A model generated the notes under the pieces. It had not been told where the DNA came from. It ran no database searches and worked only from the letters and a program-made list of their open reading frames with translations. From positions 1-23,084 of the forward strand of contig CAYZCZ010000010.1 in NCBI GenBank assembly GCA_964477125.1: a stretch of DNA of 23,084 bases, written 5' to 3'. Shown piece after piece: positions 6,066 to 14,169 of the stretch (positions within the stretch are counted from its first letter, which is position 1; each line of letters begins with the position of its first letter). The DNA is from DALYDK01 sp964477125. GTDB lineage: Bacteria > Patescibacteriota > Saccharimonadia > Saccharimonadales > CAIOMD01. The position numbers and the translations under genes were made by a program.

Positions 6066-8543
6066 ATGCCAGAATCACCAGATTTTCAAGAATTTCTTAA
6101 TCATTTAACCGACAACGCTTTAATGAGCCTAAAAACAGCTGACCAAATAGCTAGGGCTCAAAATTCCGCCTATGTAGGAACGGAACATATTTTACTTGGC
6201 CTACTTACCCAAGAATCTTCACTCGGTGCAAAAATGCTTAGCAAGGCAGGTGTAAATTTCCAGCGTGCTCAATTAGCACTTAATTTAACTCCCAGAAACC
6301 TATCTATAAACATAGGGGGTAAGGGCCTGAGTGAAACGGCAAAACTGGCCTTAAAAATGAGTTGGGACTTTGCCCAAGACTTTAGCCAAGATATTTGCGG
6401 AACCGAACATATTTTATACAGCTTACTTATGCAAAAAAATGGTCGAGCCGCAGTACTTCTAAAAGATATGAACGTTGATGTTGAAAAACTTACCGACGAC
6501 TTAGAACAATTTTTACAAAAACAGCAGTTCGATACTGAACATGAAGGCATGAAACATACAGCAACTAAAACTAGGCGAACTGGTGGCAAAAGTGCACTAG
6601 AGCATTTTGGTACTGACCTAACGGCTATGGCTAGCGAAGGTAAATTGGACCCAGTTATTGGACGTGAACAGGTTATAAGGCGGGTGATTACAATACTTAA
6701 CCGCCGTACAAAGAATAATGCAGTTTTAATTGGTGAACCTGGTGTTGGAAAAACGGCTGTCGCTGAGGGGTTAGCCCAAAGAATAGTTGCCGAAGATGTA
6801 CCAGATAGCTTACTAGAAAAAAGAATTGTCATGCTAGATTTAGCTGGTATGGTCGCAGGTACTAAATATCGTGGTGAATTTGAAGACCGTTTAAAAAAAG
6901 TTATGGCCGAGCTAGAAAACGACCGCAACACAATTGTGTTTATTGATGAAATGCATTTGTTGGTTGGTGCTGGTGCGGCGGAAGGTGCTATTGATGCTGG
7001 AAATATTCTTAAACCATCTTTGGCAAGGGGTAAAATACAGGTTATTGGTGCTACGACTACAAACGAATATCACAAGCATATCGAAAAAGATGCTGCACTA
7101 GAGCGACGTTTCCAACCGGTAGTGGTACCTGAAACTACGCCTGTAGAAACTTTAACTATACTTAAAGGGCTAAGAAGTCACTATGAAAATTTTCATGGTG
7201 TGGTAATTGGCGATGAAGTTTTAGAAGATGCAGTATATTTTGCAGATAGATTTATACAAGATCGTTACATGCCCGATAAAGCAATTGATCTTGTGGATGA
7301 GGCGGCTGCATTATTGCGGGTAGATAAAGGTAAAACACCAAGTGAATACAGAGCCCTACTTAAAGAAATTAAGCTAATGACCCTTCGCCGTGACGAAGCA
7401 GTAGACGATGAAGACTATGAACAGGCGGCCAAGTTCAAACAAAAAATTAGCACCGCTCAAGAAAAGTTAAAAGACTTACAAGCAAAAACGGCTACACATA
7501 AACGGCTTACATTAACTAGTGATGATATTGCAACAGTTGTGGCCCAATCTACTGGTGTGCCTGTAAGAAAAATTGTTAAGCAAGAAGCCAAAAACCTACT
7601 AAAACTAGAAAATCAGTTACAAAAGTATGTTATTGGACAAAATGAGGCAGTTGAAGTTGTGGCAAAATCTATAAGGCGTAACCGAAGTGGAATTGGCAGT
7701 GAAAAGCGCCCTATTGGCTCGTTTATATTTATGGGTCCAACAGGAGTTGGTAAAACTGAACTAGCTAGGGTTCTAACTAGAGAATTCTATGGTCGAGAAG
7801 ACGCTATGGTCAAAATAGATATGAGCGAATTCAGTGAACGGCACAATGTTTCTAGGCTTGTTGGTGCACCTGCCGGATATGTCGGCTACGAAGAAGGTGG
7901 CCAATTGACTGATAAAATAAGGCGTCACCCTTATAGCTTAGTTTTGTTTGATGAAATTGAAAAAGCCCACCCAGAAGTATTTAATATGCTTTTGCAGGTG
8001 TTAGAAGATGGTGAATTAACTGATGCCAAAGGCCGTAAAGTTAGCTTTAGAAACACTATCATTATTATGACTAGTAATATTGGTGCGCATTTATTGCAAA
8101 AAGAGGCAAGTTTTGGGTTTAGTTCTAGTAGAAGTGACACTAAAGACTTAGATGAGTTACATGAAAGAAACAAGACCCAGGTAAGCGATGAACTGAAGCG
8201 CCATATGCGGCCGGAATTCTTAAACCGTGTTGATAAAGTCGTGGTATTCAGGGCTTTAACTAAAGATAATGTTAAGCACATTATTGATGTCCAGATTAGC
8301 GAATTACAAGCAAGGTTACAGCGTAAGAAAATTGGCTTAAGCATAAGTGCCTCTGCTAAAGAATGGTTACTAGAAAAAGGTTATGACCCTAAAAATGGAG
8401 TGAGGCCTTTAAGACGGTTGATCCAAGATACAATTGAAGATAATATTGCTGATGGTATTTTGGCAGAAACCTACAGCCAAGGTGATGTTATTAAAGTAGT
8501 TGGTGGTAAAAAAGGTTTAACCTACTCAACAATAAAAGAATAA
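6066..8543 (+). CDS. clpC: ATP-dependent Clp protease ATP-binding subunit ClpC
   Basis: Hsp100 unfoldase that feeds proteins to ClpP. The 825 residues match ClpC length and order: two N-domain repeats (about 10-150), first AAA+ module with Walker A GEPGVGKT (223-230), Walker B VFIDE (291-295) and LERRF, a UVR-type middle coiled coil (about 430-475), second AAA+ module with GPTGVGKT (557-564), LVLFDE (625-630) and FLNRVD. The tripeptide FGF (683-685) lies where ClpP-docking loops carry [LIV]-G-[FL], so ClpP interaction is likely. The start ATG at 6066 gives the usual N-terminus; the nearest Shine-Dalgarno is oddly spaced because of the ATG-TAA pair at 6057. Control by HrcA through the CIRCE element is strongly indicated. 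No ClpP or CtsR gene is nearby. Confidence 0.97.
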   Translation: MPESPDFQEFLNHLTDNALMSLKTADQIARAQNSAYVGTEHILLGLLTQESSLGAKMLSKAGVNFQRAQLALNLTPRNLSINIGGKGLSETAKLALKMSWDFAQDFSQDICGTEHILYSLLMQKNGRAAVLLKDMNVDVEKLTDDLEQFLQKQQFDTEHEGMKHTATKTRRTGGKSALEHFGTDLTAMASEGKLDPVIGREQVIRRVITILNRRTKNNAVLIGEPGVGKTAVAEGLAQRIVAEDVPDSLLEKRIVMLDLAGMVAGTKYRGEFEDRLKKVMAELENDRNTIVFIDEMHLLVGAGAAEGAIDAGNILKPSLARGKIQVIGATTTNEYHKHIEKDAALERRFQPVVVPETTPVETLTILKGLRSHYENFHGVVIGDEVLEDAVYFADRFIQDRYMPDKAIDLVDEAAALLRVDKGKTPSEYRALLKEIKLMTLRRDEAVDDEDYEQAAKFKQKISTAQEKLKDLQAKTATHKRLTLTSDDIATVVAQSTGVPVRKIVKQEAKNLLKLENQLQKYVIGQNEAVEVVAKSIRRNRSGIGSEKRPIGSFIFMGPTGVGKTELARVLTREFYGREDAMVKIDMSEFSERHNVSRLVGAPAGYVGYEEGGQLTDKIRRHPYSLVLFDEIEKAHPEVFNMLLQVLEDGELTDAKGRKVSFRNTIIIMTSNIGAHLLQKEASFGFSSSRSDTKDLDELHERNKTQVSDELKRHMRPEFLNRVDKVVVFRALTKDNVKHIIDVQISELQARLQRKKIGLSISASAKEWLLEKGYDPKNGVRPLRRLIQDTIEDNIADGILAETYSQGDVIKVVGGKKGLTYSTIKE

Positions 8544-8613
8544 TATCTGTAAATAAGTTAATAAATGGGCGAACATAAGCTTTTTGTCTTTAGGCTTATA
8601 TTCAGCAAATACT

Positions 8614-8622
8614 TGGTATAAT
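8614..8622 (+). promoter_or_regulatory. Extended -10 promoter of the 8632 gene
   Basis: TGG-TATAAT (TGn extended -10, TATAAT at 8617-8622) with nine bases to the ATG at 8632. The implied leader is only about three bases and there is no Shine-Dalgarno. Confidence 0.55.
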
Positions 8623-8631
8623 TAAATTCGT

Positions 8632-9594
8632 ATGAACAAAAAGAGCCTTCCAGGTTTTATAAGCCTAGCGATAATATTACTTGCAGGTTTTTTGGTATGG
8701 CAAAATAGGTTTGAAATATATGATTGGGCAAAACTGCGAAACTACCAACCATCTGCCCAAATATCAGGAATTGCTACAGCAAGTGGTATGAATAACACTG
8801 GTCGCAAGCTTTTCTATGTAAACGACCCGCGTATATCCGACCGTCAAGAGTTCCAGACTGAATGTAACAATGATAAAGAGCAAACTATTGTTCTTGGTTG
8901 TTATACCGGTACAAATATATACGTCTTTGATGTAACAGATGAGAGATTAAGTGGTGTCGAGGAAGTAACGGCGGCCCATGAAATGTTGCACGCGGCTTAT
9001 GACAGGTTGAGTTCTAGCGAAAAAAAGAAAGTTGATATGCTAACACAACAGGCATTCGACCGTGTTAGTAACCCTCGCATAAGCTCATTAATAGAAAGCT
9101 ACCGTAAGGCCGACCCTGGCGTTGTACCAAATGAGCTACATTCTATTTTGGGTACAGAAGTTGCCAACCTTGGGCCGGAGCTAGAGGAATATTATGCCAA
9201 ATATTTTACTGATCGTAACAAAGTATTAAGTGCTAGCCAAGCTTATGAGAAAGTATTTGCCGACCTCCATAACCAAGTTGAAAAGTATGATGCTGATTTA
9301 TCACTAAGAAAATCTGAAATTAATAGGTTGGAATTAGAGCTTAATCAACAGTCTGCAGAATTAGCTATAACTAAAAAACAAATGGAACAATACTTAAAAA
9401 GTGGCCAAACTGGTTTATATAACGCATTAGTGCCTAAATATAACGGCCAGGTCGAATCTTACAATTCCCAGGTAGCCAACTATAAAAGCTTGCTTGAAGA
9501 ATATAACCAGCTTGTTGTTGCTCGTAATAACGTGGCTGTAGAACAACAAGGACTTGCAGAAAGCTTAGATAGCCGAGTAGATGCTATAAAATAA
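8632..9594 (+). CDS. Membrane-anchored protein with HExxH motif and C-terminal coiled coil
   Basis: 320 residues, family not recognised. Seen: positively charged start MNKKS, one hydrophobic segment (about 7-24) without an obvious cleavage site, so probably an N-terminal anchor with the bulk outside. Then a compact domain containing HEMLH (116-120) in the context VTAAHEMLHAAYDRL, the zinc-binding HExxH of gluzincin-type metallopeptidases; an acidic stretch downstream (LGTEVANLGPELEEYY) could supply the third ligand. Two cysteines (78, 90) flank a short segment. Residues about 195-315 are heptad-like, rich in Q, N, E, K, suggesting a long coiled coil. It starts from its own extended -10 promoter just after clpC. 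A role as envelope protease is inference; non-catalytic zinc use is possible. Confidence 0.8.
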   Translation: MNKKSLPGFISLAIILLAGFLVWQNRFEIYDWAKLRNYQPSAQISGIATASGMNNTGRKLFYVNDPRISDRQEFQTECNNDKEQTIVLGCYTGTNIYVFDVTDERLSGVEEVTAAHEMLHAAYDRLSSSEKKKVDMLTQQAFDRVSNPRISSLIESYRKADPGVVPNELHSILGTEVANLGPELEEYYAKYFTDRNKVLSASQAYEKVFADLHNQVEKYDADLSLRKSEINRLELELNQQSAELAITKKQMEQYLKSGQTGLYNALVPKYNGQVESYNSQVANYKSLLEEYNQLVVARNNVAVEQQGLAESLDSRVDAIK

Positions 9595-9647
9595 AATTTA
9601 TAGGTTAGCATTACAATAATTGAATAGTTGTGAGAATGCAGTTGATA

Positions 9648-9653
9648 TATAAT
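9648..9653 (+). promoter_or_regulatory. -10 box (TATAAT) of the 9665 gene
   Basis: Perfect TATAAT 11 bases before ATG 9665, which leaves a leader of about four bases. No Shine-Dalgarno lies between. Confidence 0.5.
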
Positions 9654-9664
9654 ACCCGTAATAA

Positions 9665-10546
9665 ATGTCTTCATTAACCATAATTTTACAAGTAACAGTT
9701 TTAGTAATTGGCTCCGGTGTTTGTTCTGGCTTAAACGTTTCTATTATGTCACTGGACCTAGGAGATTTAGAGCGTAAAGCAAAACTGGGCGATGTATCGG
9801 CAAAAAAAGTACTTCCACTAAGAAAAAATGCTCATTTAACATTGGCCGCAATACTATTAACAAAAGTCGCATTTGCATCTGCTAGTTCAATAGTACTTGC
9901 AGGATACATGAATGGATTTGTGGCAGCGCTAATTAGCACATTATTGCTTGTATTCTTTGGTGAATTACTGCCCCAGGCTTTATTCACTAGGCATGCACTA
10001 AGCTTTTGTGCATTTTTTTCAGGATTTTTAAAGCTAATAACTGTAATTACATACCCGATTGCCAAACCGCTTCAAATAATTCTTGATAGATGGTTCGGTA
10101 ATGAGAAAAATCGATTAAATAGCCGGCATGAACTATCGTTATTGGAAGGCGAGCATATTGAACACATAGAAAGCGAACTGGACGAAGACGAAATTGTAAT
10201 TATTAGAGGCGCATTAATGTTAAGTGAGAAAAAAGTTGAAAGTATAATGACGCCACTAAAGCACACATACTGGCTATCTTTGAACGACATAATAGATGGT
10301 CACAAAATTGACGAAATTAAAGCACGGGGCTGGAGTCGAATACCAATTATTAACAATAATTTTAAAACTTGCTATGGGGTTTTGCTACAAAAAGATTTAG
10401 TTGATATTGGCTTTGACGAAAACCCGGTAGATCTGCGCAAGTTCAAGCTACATAAAACAAAATCTGTTGGTGCAAAAACAGCCCTAGAAACGGTGTTTAG
10501 GCATTTTATAAGTGCTAGAGGCCATATGATGGTCGTGTATGAGTAA
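9665..10546 (+). CDS. CNNM/CorC-family membrane protein (DUF21 plus CBS), truncated second CBS
   Basis: 293 residues. An N-terminal DUF21/CNNM membrane domain of about four hydrophobic segments (roughly 5-28, 58-80, 83-106, 112-138) contains GELLPQ (99-104), the family GExxP signature. A cytosolic linker and CBS pair start at the characteristic VESIMTP (191-197). The family includes divalent-cation transport proteins such as CorC/YhdP. The second CBS domain breaks off at RGHMMVVYE, where family members normally continue with about 25-30 more residues and often a CorC_HlyC domain. The stop TAA overlaps the start of the next gene by eight bases (ATGAGTAA), so translation is probably coupled. 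Whether the short form folds as a half CBS module is unknown. The start follows a TATAAT box with almost no leader. Confidence 0.88.
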   Translation: MSSLTIILQVTVLVIGSGVCSGLNVSIMSLDLGDLERKAKLGDVSAKKVLPLRKNAHLTLAAILLTKVAFASASSIVLAGYMNGFVAALISTLLLVFFGELLPQALFTRHALSFCAFFSGFLKLITVITYPIAKPLQIILDRWFGNEKNRLNSRHELSLLEGEHIEHIESELDEDEIVIIRGALMLSEKKVESIMTPLKHTYWLSLNDIIDGHKIDEIKARGWSRIPIINNNFKTCYGVLLQKDLVDIGFDENPVDLRKFKLHKTKSVGAKTALETVFRHFISARGHMMVVYE

Positions 10547-11123
10547 CGCAACTATTTTTACAAAATACTTGGACGATGTATTGATGGGGATCGTAATTGC
10601 TGGTGGCGTGGGTATTATGCCAACCGATACAATGTATGGCATTGTGGCATCGGCCTATTACAAAAATGCCGTAGAACGCATATACACTCTAAAACGTCGC
10701 CAAGGAAAACCTGGAACTATAATTGCCTCTTCTGTAGAGCAACTAGTTGATATCGGTATTTCAAGGCAAGATATTGAAAGGGCATGCGTGTATTGGCCCG
10801 GTGCGGTTAGTGTGGTTTTGCCAATAAAGAATGATAAAACGTGGTTACACCAGGGCTATAAAACCGTTCCCGTTAGAATAATAGAAAACGGTAAACTGGC
10901 ACAATTATTAGAAGTTGTTGGCCCACTAGTGACTAGTAGTGCCAATTTATCAGCACAGCCACCGATTACCACAATAGGTGAAGCAAAAAAAGTATTTGCA
11001 GATGAACTTGATTTTTATGTAGATATAGGCGAAATTGCCCACTCAACAGCATCTACAATTATTACGTTTGATGATAATAATGAGATAAAAATATTACGTC
11101 AGGGTGTTGTAAATATTAATTAA
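10539..11123 (+). CDS. tsaC: L-threonylcarbamoyladenylate synthase (TsaC/Sua5/YrdC)
   Basis: Makes threonylcarbamoyl-AMP from threonine, bicarbonate and ATP, the first step of t6A modification at position 37 of ANN-decoding tRNAs. The 194 residues are the YrdC domain alone, without the Sua5 C-terminal domain. Motifs: GIMPTDTMYGI (25-35), LKRRQGKPG (51-59), YWPGAVSVVLP, VPVRI, GPLVTSSANLSAQPP, and a terminal ILRQG. The ATG at 10539 lies inside the last codons of the CNNM gene and lacks a clear Shine-Dalgarno, suggesting coupled translation. The two genes form one transcription unit. Partners TsaB/D/E are not in the window. Confidence 0.93.
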   Translation: MSNATIFTKYLDDVLMGIVIAGGVGIMPTDTMYGIVASAYYKNAVERIYTLKRRQGKPGTIIASSVEQLVDIGISRQDIERACVYWPGAVSVVLPIKNDKTWLHQGYKTVPVRIIENGKLAQLLEVVGPLVTSSANLSAQPPITTIGEAKKVFADELDFYVDIGEIAHSTASTIITFDDNNEIKILRQGVVNIN

Positions 11124-11130
11124 ATAGTTA

Positions 11131-11159
11131 TTGACCTAAAAATCTACAAAAAATATATG
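11131..11159 (+). promoter_or_regulatory. Probable promoter of the 11252 gene
   Basis: TTGACC (11131-11136), 17-base spacer, TATATG (11154-11159). It would give a leader of about 85 bases that includes the inverted repeat at 11188. A second -10-like TATTAT lies at 11224-11229. Confidence 0.4.
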
Positions 11160-11187
11160 TGGAACTGTTAGGCAGGCATTTAGCCAA

Positions 11188-11214
11188 ATTTGCCCACTAG
11201 CCTTTGGGGCAAAT
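11188..11214. repeat. Inverted repeat ATTTGCCC/GGGCAAAT
   Basis: Perfect eight-base arms (11188-11195, 11207-11214) with an 11-base loop between tsaC and the small gene at 11252. No T run follows, so a leader hairpin or operator is more likely than a terminator. Confidence 0.45.
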
Positions 11215-11251
11215 GGTCAATAGTATTATTTGTATTAACTGGAGGCAGAAT

Positions 11252-11497
11252 ATGGGTTTTGACAATTATAAGCAGAAAGTTGTAGATGTATTTCATCAAA
11301 CAAAGGAAACTACTATAGATTCTAAGGATGACGCTAAAGATAAACTGCCAGACGAAATGCTAAAGTCTAACGTGGCACTGAAAGATGCCAAGGAAGTTGC
11401 GACAGAAAGTGTTGAAAGAGTTAGCACTGTGGCCAGGAAAGTACCCAAGAAAACCGTACAGGTAATAGATGGAATTACTGCAAGAGTAAAACACTAA
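11252..11497 (+). CDS. Small charged helical protein, 81 residues
   Basis: Not recognised. The ATG at 11252 is chosen because GGAGG (11241-11245) lies six bases upstream; a longer in-frame start would put this strong Shine-Dalgarno inside the gene. The product has no membrane segment, is rich in K, D, E and T, and lacks Cys and Trp. The spacing of hydrophobic residues (ALKDAKEVATESVERVSTVA) suggests amphipathic helices, as in small stress or DNA-binding proteins, but no family motif is seen. The probable promoter at 11131 and the inverted repeat at 11188 precede it, so it seems to be a single-gene unit with a structured leader. Confidence 0.72.
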   Translation: MGFDNYKQKVVDVFHQTKETTIDSKDDAKDKLPDEMLKSNVALKDAKEVATESVERVSTVARKVPKKTVQVIDGITARVKH

Positions 11498-11554
11498 CAA
11501 CTAGCAATTATTCTTAGTTTAAATTGTTTAGGTCAGTAAATAGATGAGGCTACA

Positions 11555-11563
11555 TGATAAAAT
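11555..11563 (+). promoter_or_regulatory. Extended -10 promoter of the radA operon
   Basis: TGA-TAAAAT (TGn plus TAAAAT) with 11 bases to ATG 11575 and no Shine-Dalgarno, implying a leader of about four bases. Confidence 0.4.
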
Positions 11564-11574
11564 AAAATATAACG

Positions 11575-13008
11575 ATGGCAAAAACTAAAGTAATATATTC
11601 TTGCAGTGCATGTGGTGCGGTCTTAGGTGGCTGGGCTGGTAAATGTAGCGTATGTGGTGAATGGAATACTATAGTTGAGCAAATAGACACTTCTGCTAGT
11701 AATTTGGGTGGTAAATCTGTTAGTGGGGGTAAAGTTTTAAGCTACGAGCCAGTTTTAAAGAATCCTAAGAATATTGACAAGCGTTTATCTGTTGGAGTAG
11801 CCGATATTGATGAAGTTTTAGGAGGTGGGTTGGTTGCCGGAAGCGTAGTGTTAATTGCTGGTGAGCCAGGTATTGGTAAGAGCACTCTTTTAATGCAACT
11901 TGCTAATAATGCATCAAATTTGGGACGAGTTTTATATATTAGTGGCGAAGAATCTGCCAACCAAGTTAGCATGCGGGCAAATCGTCTTGGGGCGGTGGGT
12001 AAAAATTTGCTATTAGCGAGCTCTACTAGCGCCAACGATATTGCAACAACTATTAGTTCTGGCAACTTCGATTTGGTAATTGTTGACTCTATACAAACAA
12101 TTGCGACTAATGAAATAAGCAGTAGCCCGGGAACAGTCAGCCAAATTACTAACAGTACAAGCTTAATTAGTAGTAGCGCTAAGGCCAGTAACACAGCATT
12201 AGTGCTTGTGGGGCATGTTACAAAAGAAGGCTCCATTGCAGGGCCTAAGGTCCTAGAGCACGTTGTAGACGCTGTATTACAGCTAGAGGGCAACAGATAT
12301 GGTGGTTTTAGGGTGCTTAGGGCTTTGAAAAACAGGTTTGGTTCTACGAACGAGGCGGCTATTTTGGAAATGCAAGATAGTGGCTTGCAGGTAGTTGAAA
12401 ACCCTTCGGCTTCCTTGTTGGCAGAACGCCAAAAAAGTGATGGTTCAGTAGTGCTTGCAACCTTAGAGGGCACAAGGCCAATATTAGTAGAGGTTCAAGC
12501 TTTGGTTAATACAACATCCTATGGCTATCCTAAGCGTGCTACAAGTGGTTTTGACCTAAACAGGCTTAACTTACTGGTTGCTATGCTAGAACGGCGCACA
12601 AAGCTTAAACTAGCCGATAAAGATATATATATTAATATAGTAGGTGGTATAAAAATTACAGAGCCCGCAGCTGACTTAGCTGTTATTATGGCAATAGCAT
12701 CGGCGGCAAAAGGTATGGAGCTAAAATCTGACGCTGTTGTTTTTGGCGAGGTAGGCTTAAGTGGTGAAATTAGGCATGTCACTTGGGCAGAGAAAAGGCT
12801 AAACGAAATAGAAAAACTAGGCTTTAAGGCAGCCATTGGGCCAAAAATGAAGCAAAATCAAAAAATGCCGAGGTGGTATTATGAAGCCAGCGATATTCGT
12901 TCGGCGCTTAACTCATTCTTAACAACCCATGACACGCGTAGTAGCCAGGAAAATGTTTTAGTTAGTAGATCTAAACTGTCTGGGCGTAAGCCAAGTAAAG
13001 GAAAATAA
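11575..13008 (+). CDS. radA: DNA repair protein RadA (Sms)
   Basis: RecA-related helicase that promotes branch migration in recombination. The 477 residues show the full family order: N-terminal zinc finger CSAC...CSVC (Cys10, 13, 24, 27), RecA-like core with Walker A GEPGIGKS (96-103), the RadA-specific KNRFG (252-256), and a C-terminal Lon-protease-like domain (about 285-450). A short basic tail (SRSKLSGRKPSKGK) follows. The ATG at 11575 gives the canonical MAKxKxxYxCxxC start. The next gene begins two bases after its stop, so they are one operon; radA followed by a PIN-TRAM gene is a conserved pairing in Gram-positive bacteria (radA/disA/yacL region), though disA is absent here. Confidence 0.97.
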   Translation: MAKTKVIYSCSACGAVLGGWAGKCSVCGEWNTIVEQIDTSASNLGGKSVSGGKVLSYEPVLKNPKNIDKRLSVGVADIDEVLGGGLVAGSVVLIAGEPGIGKSTLLMQLANNASNLGRVLYISGEESANQVSMRANRLGAVGKNLLLASSTSANDIATTISSGNFDLVIVDSIQTIATNEISSSPGTVSQITNSTSLISSSAKASNTALVLVGHVTKEGSIAGPKVLEHVVDAVLQLEGNRYGGFRVLRALKNRFGSTNEAAILEMQDSGLQVVENPSASLLAERQKSDGSVVLATLEGTRPILVEVQALVNTTSYGYPKRATSGFDLNRLNLLVAMLERRTKLKLADKDIYINIVGGIKITEPAADLAVIMAIASAAKGMELKSDAVVFGEVGLSGEIRHVTWAEKRLNEIEKLGFKAAIGPKMKQNQKMPRWYYEASDIRSALNSFLTTHDTRSSQENVLVSRSKLSGRKPSKGK

Positions 13009-13009
13009 A

Positions 13010-14076
13010 TTGTATTTAGAAATTATTCAAACTGTTGCCATTTTAGTATTGGCATTCGTAATATATAAAAAAATTAACCCAGCTGTAAGCTTAAAACCGA
13101 AAAGCCATGATAGAAGGGCACTATTAGATAGTTGCGCATTAATAGATGGTCGAATTGTCGAACTAGCCAAAGCTGGTTTCGTACCAGAAACGCTAGAAAT
13201 ACCAGAGTTTATTATTGCTGAATTGCAACTGCTAGCAGATGGAAATGATTCCCAGAAGCGCGAGAGAGCTAGGTATGGCCTAGAAATTGTCAGGGAACTG
13301 CAACAAATAAAAGATGTAACTGTTAAAATTAACCGCAGTAAAGTAACGGAAGCAAAATTAACAGATGATAAACTTGTTAAGCTGGCTAAATCTATTAAAG
13401 CTGATTTATACACAACCGACTTTAATTTAANNNNNNNNNNNNNNNNNNNNNNNNNNNNNNNNNNNNNNNNNNNNNNNNNNNNNNNNNNNNNNNNNNNNNN
13501 NNNNNNNNNNNNNNNNNNNNNNNNNNNNNNGTTAAGCTGGCTAAATCTATTAAAGCTGATTTATACACAACCGACTTTAATTTAAACCAAGTAGCTAACA
13601 TTGAAGGTGTAAGAGTTTTAAATGTAAACGAGCTTGCCCATGCTTTAAGGTCGGTAGGATTACCAGGTGAAACAATTGATGTTAAGGTGATTCAACTTGG
13701 ATCAAGCAGAGACCAAGGGGTAGGCTACCAAGATGATGGAACTATGGTTGTTATAGATAACGCACGGGCAGATATAGGTTCAATAGTTTCGGCTAAAATT
13801 ACTAGGTCTCATCAAACTGTGGCCGGAAGAATGTTGTTTGCGACCAAAGTTAGTGGTGGCCAACCGCCCAGGGCAAATAAACCACGTCAACAGGTGGCTC
13901 CCAGGGTCCGCAAGGAAGCTCCAAAACTCGCTAAAAACTTGAATGCTCCAGCCACACGGGTTAATCAGCCAAAAAGGCGAGCACCAGCTCCCAATAGAAA
14001 TGTCAAGAACATACAGCAGCGTATGACGCGTGGTGAACAAAGCTTGTTTGATGCTATAGATAGCTCAAATAGTTAG
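13010..14076 (+). CDS. PIN and TRAM domain protein (YacL-like), interrupted by an artificial N-gap
   Basis: A 100-N run (13431-13530) splits the frame, but the 55 bases before it (13376-13430) are repeated exactly after it (13531-13585). Removing the Ns and one copy (155 bases) restores a single frame of 303 residues, all numbering below being on that product. Seen: one N-terminal membrane segment (about 4-20), a PIN nuclease domain with acidic residues Asp40, Asp46, Glu71, Asp119/120, Asp137, a TRAM-type beta domain (about 173-225), and a basic, Pro-rich tail. YacL of Firmicutes has four membrane segments; here one remains. Start TTG at 13010 has AAAGGA (12998-13003) six bases upstream and sits two bases after radA. 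Likely a membrane-tethered RNase or RNA-binding protein; substrate unknown. Confidence 0.9.
13376..13585. other. Assembly gap flanked by a 55-base identical overlap
   Basis: Ns at 13431-13530 with identical 55-base flanks (13376-13430 and 13531-13585). This is the signature of two contigs that overlap but were scaffolded with a default 100-N spacer, not of a biological duplication: collapse restores the reading frame exactly. Confidence 0.93.
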
Positions 14077-14085
14077 TAAAAATAT

Positions 14086-14118
14086 AAATAGATGAGACTT
14101 TAATTCGCTCATCTATTT
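14086..14118. terminator. Bidirectional intrinsic terminator
   Basis: Perfect 11-base stem AAATAGATGAG/CTCATCTATTT (14086-14096, 14108-14118) with an 11-base loop, T run at 14116-14120 on the plus strand and A run at 14078-14082 that is a T run on the minus strand. It lies between convergent genes, the PIN-TRAM gene (+) and the penicillin-binding protein (-), and can serve both. Confidence 0.88.
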
Positions 14119-14169
14119 TTATATACCTTTTACTACTTAGCTATGTGTAATTAAAATAGTTAGTTTAAC

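Noticed and set aside
6269..6931. 220-residue minus-strand frame inside clpC
   Set aside because: Antisense shadow of the ClpC N-domain and first Walker motif; no promoter or ribosome site.
11742..12473. 243-residue minus-strand frame inside radA
   Set aside because: Antisense shadow of the RadA core, Ser/Leu/Thr-rich as expected from reversed coding sequence.
13376..13585. 55-base direct repeat as a biological tandem duplication
   Set aside because: It flanks exactly 100 Ns and its collapse restores the PIN-TRAM frame, so it is a scaffolding artefact.
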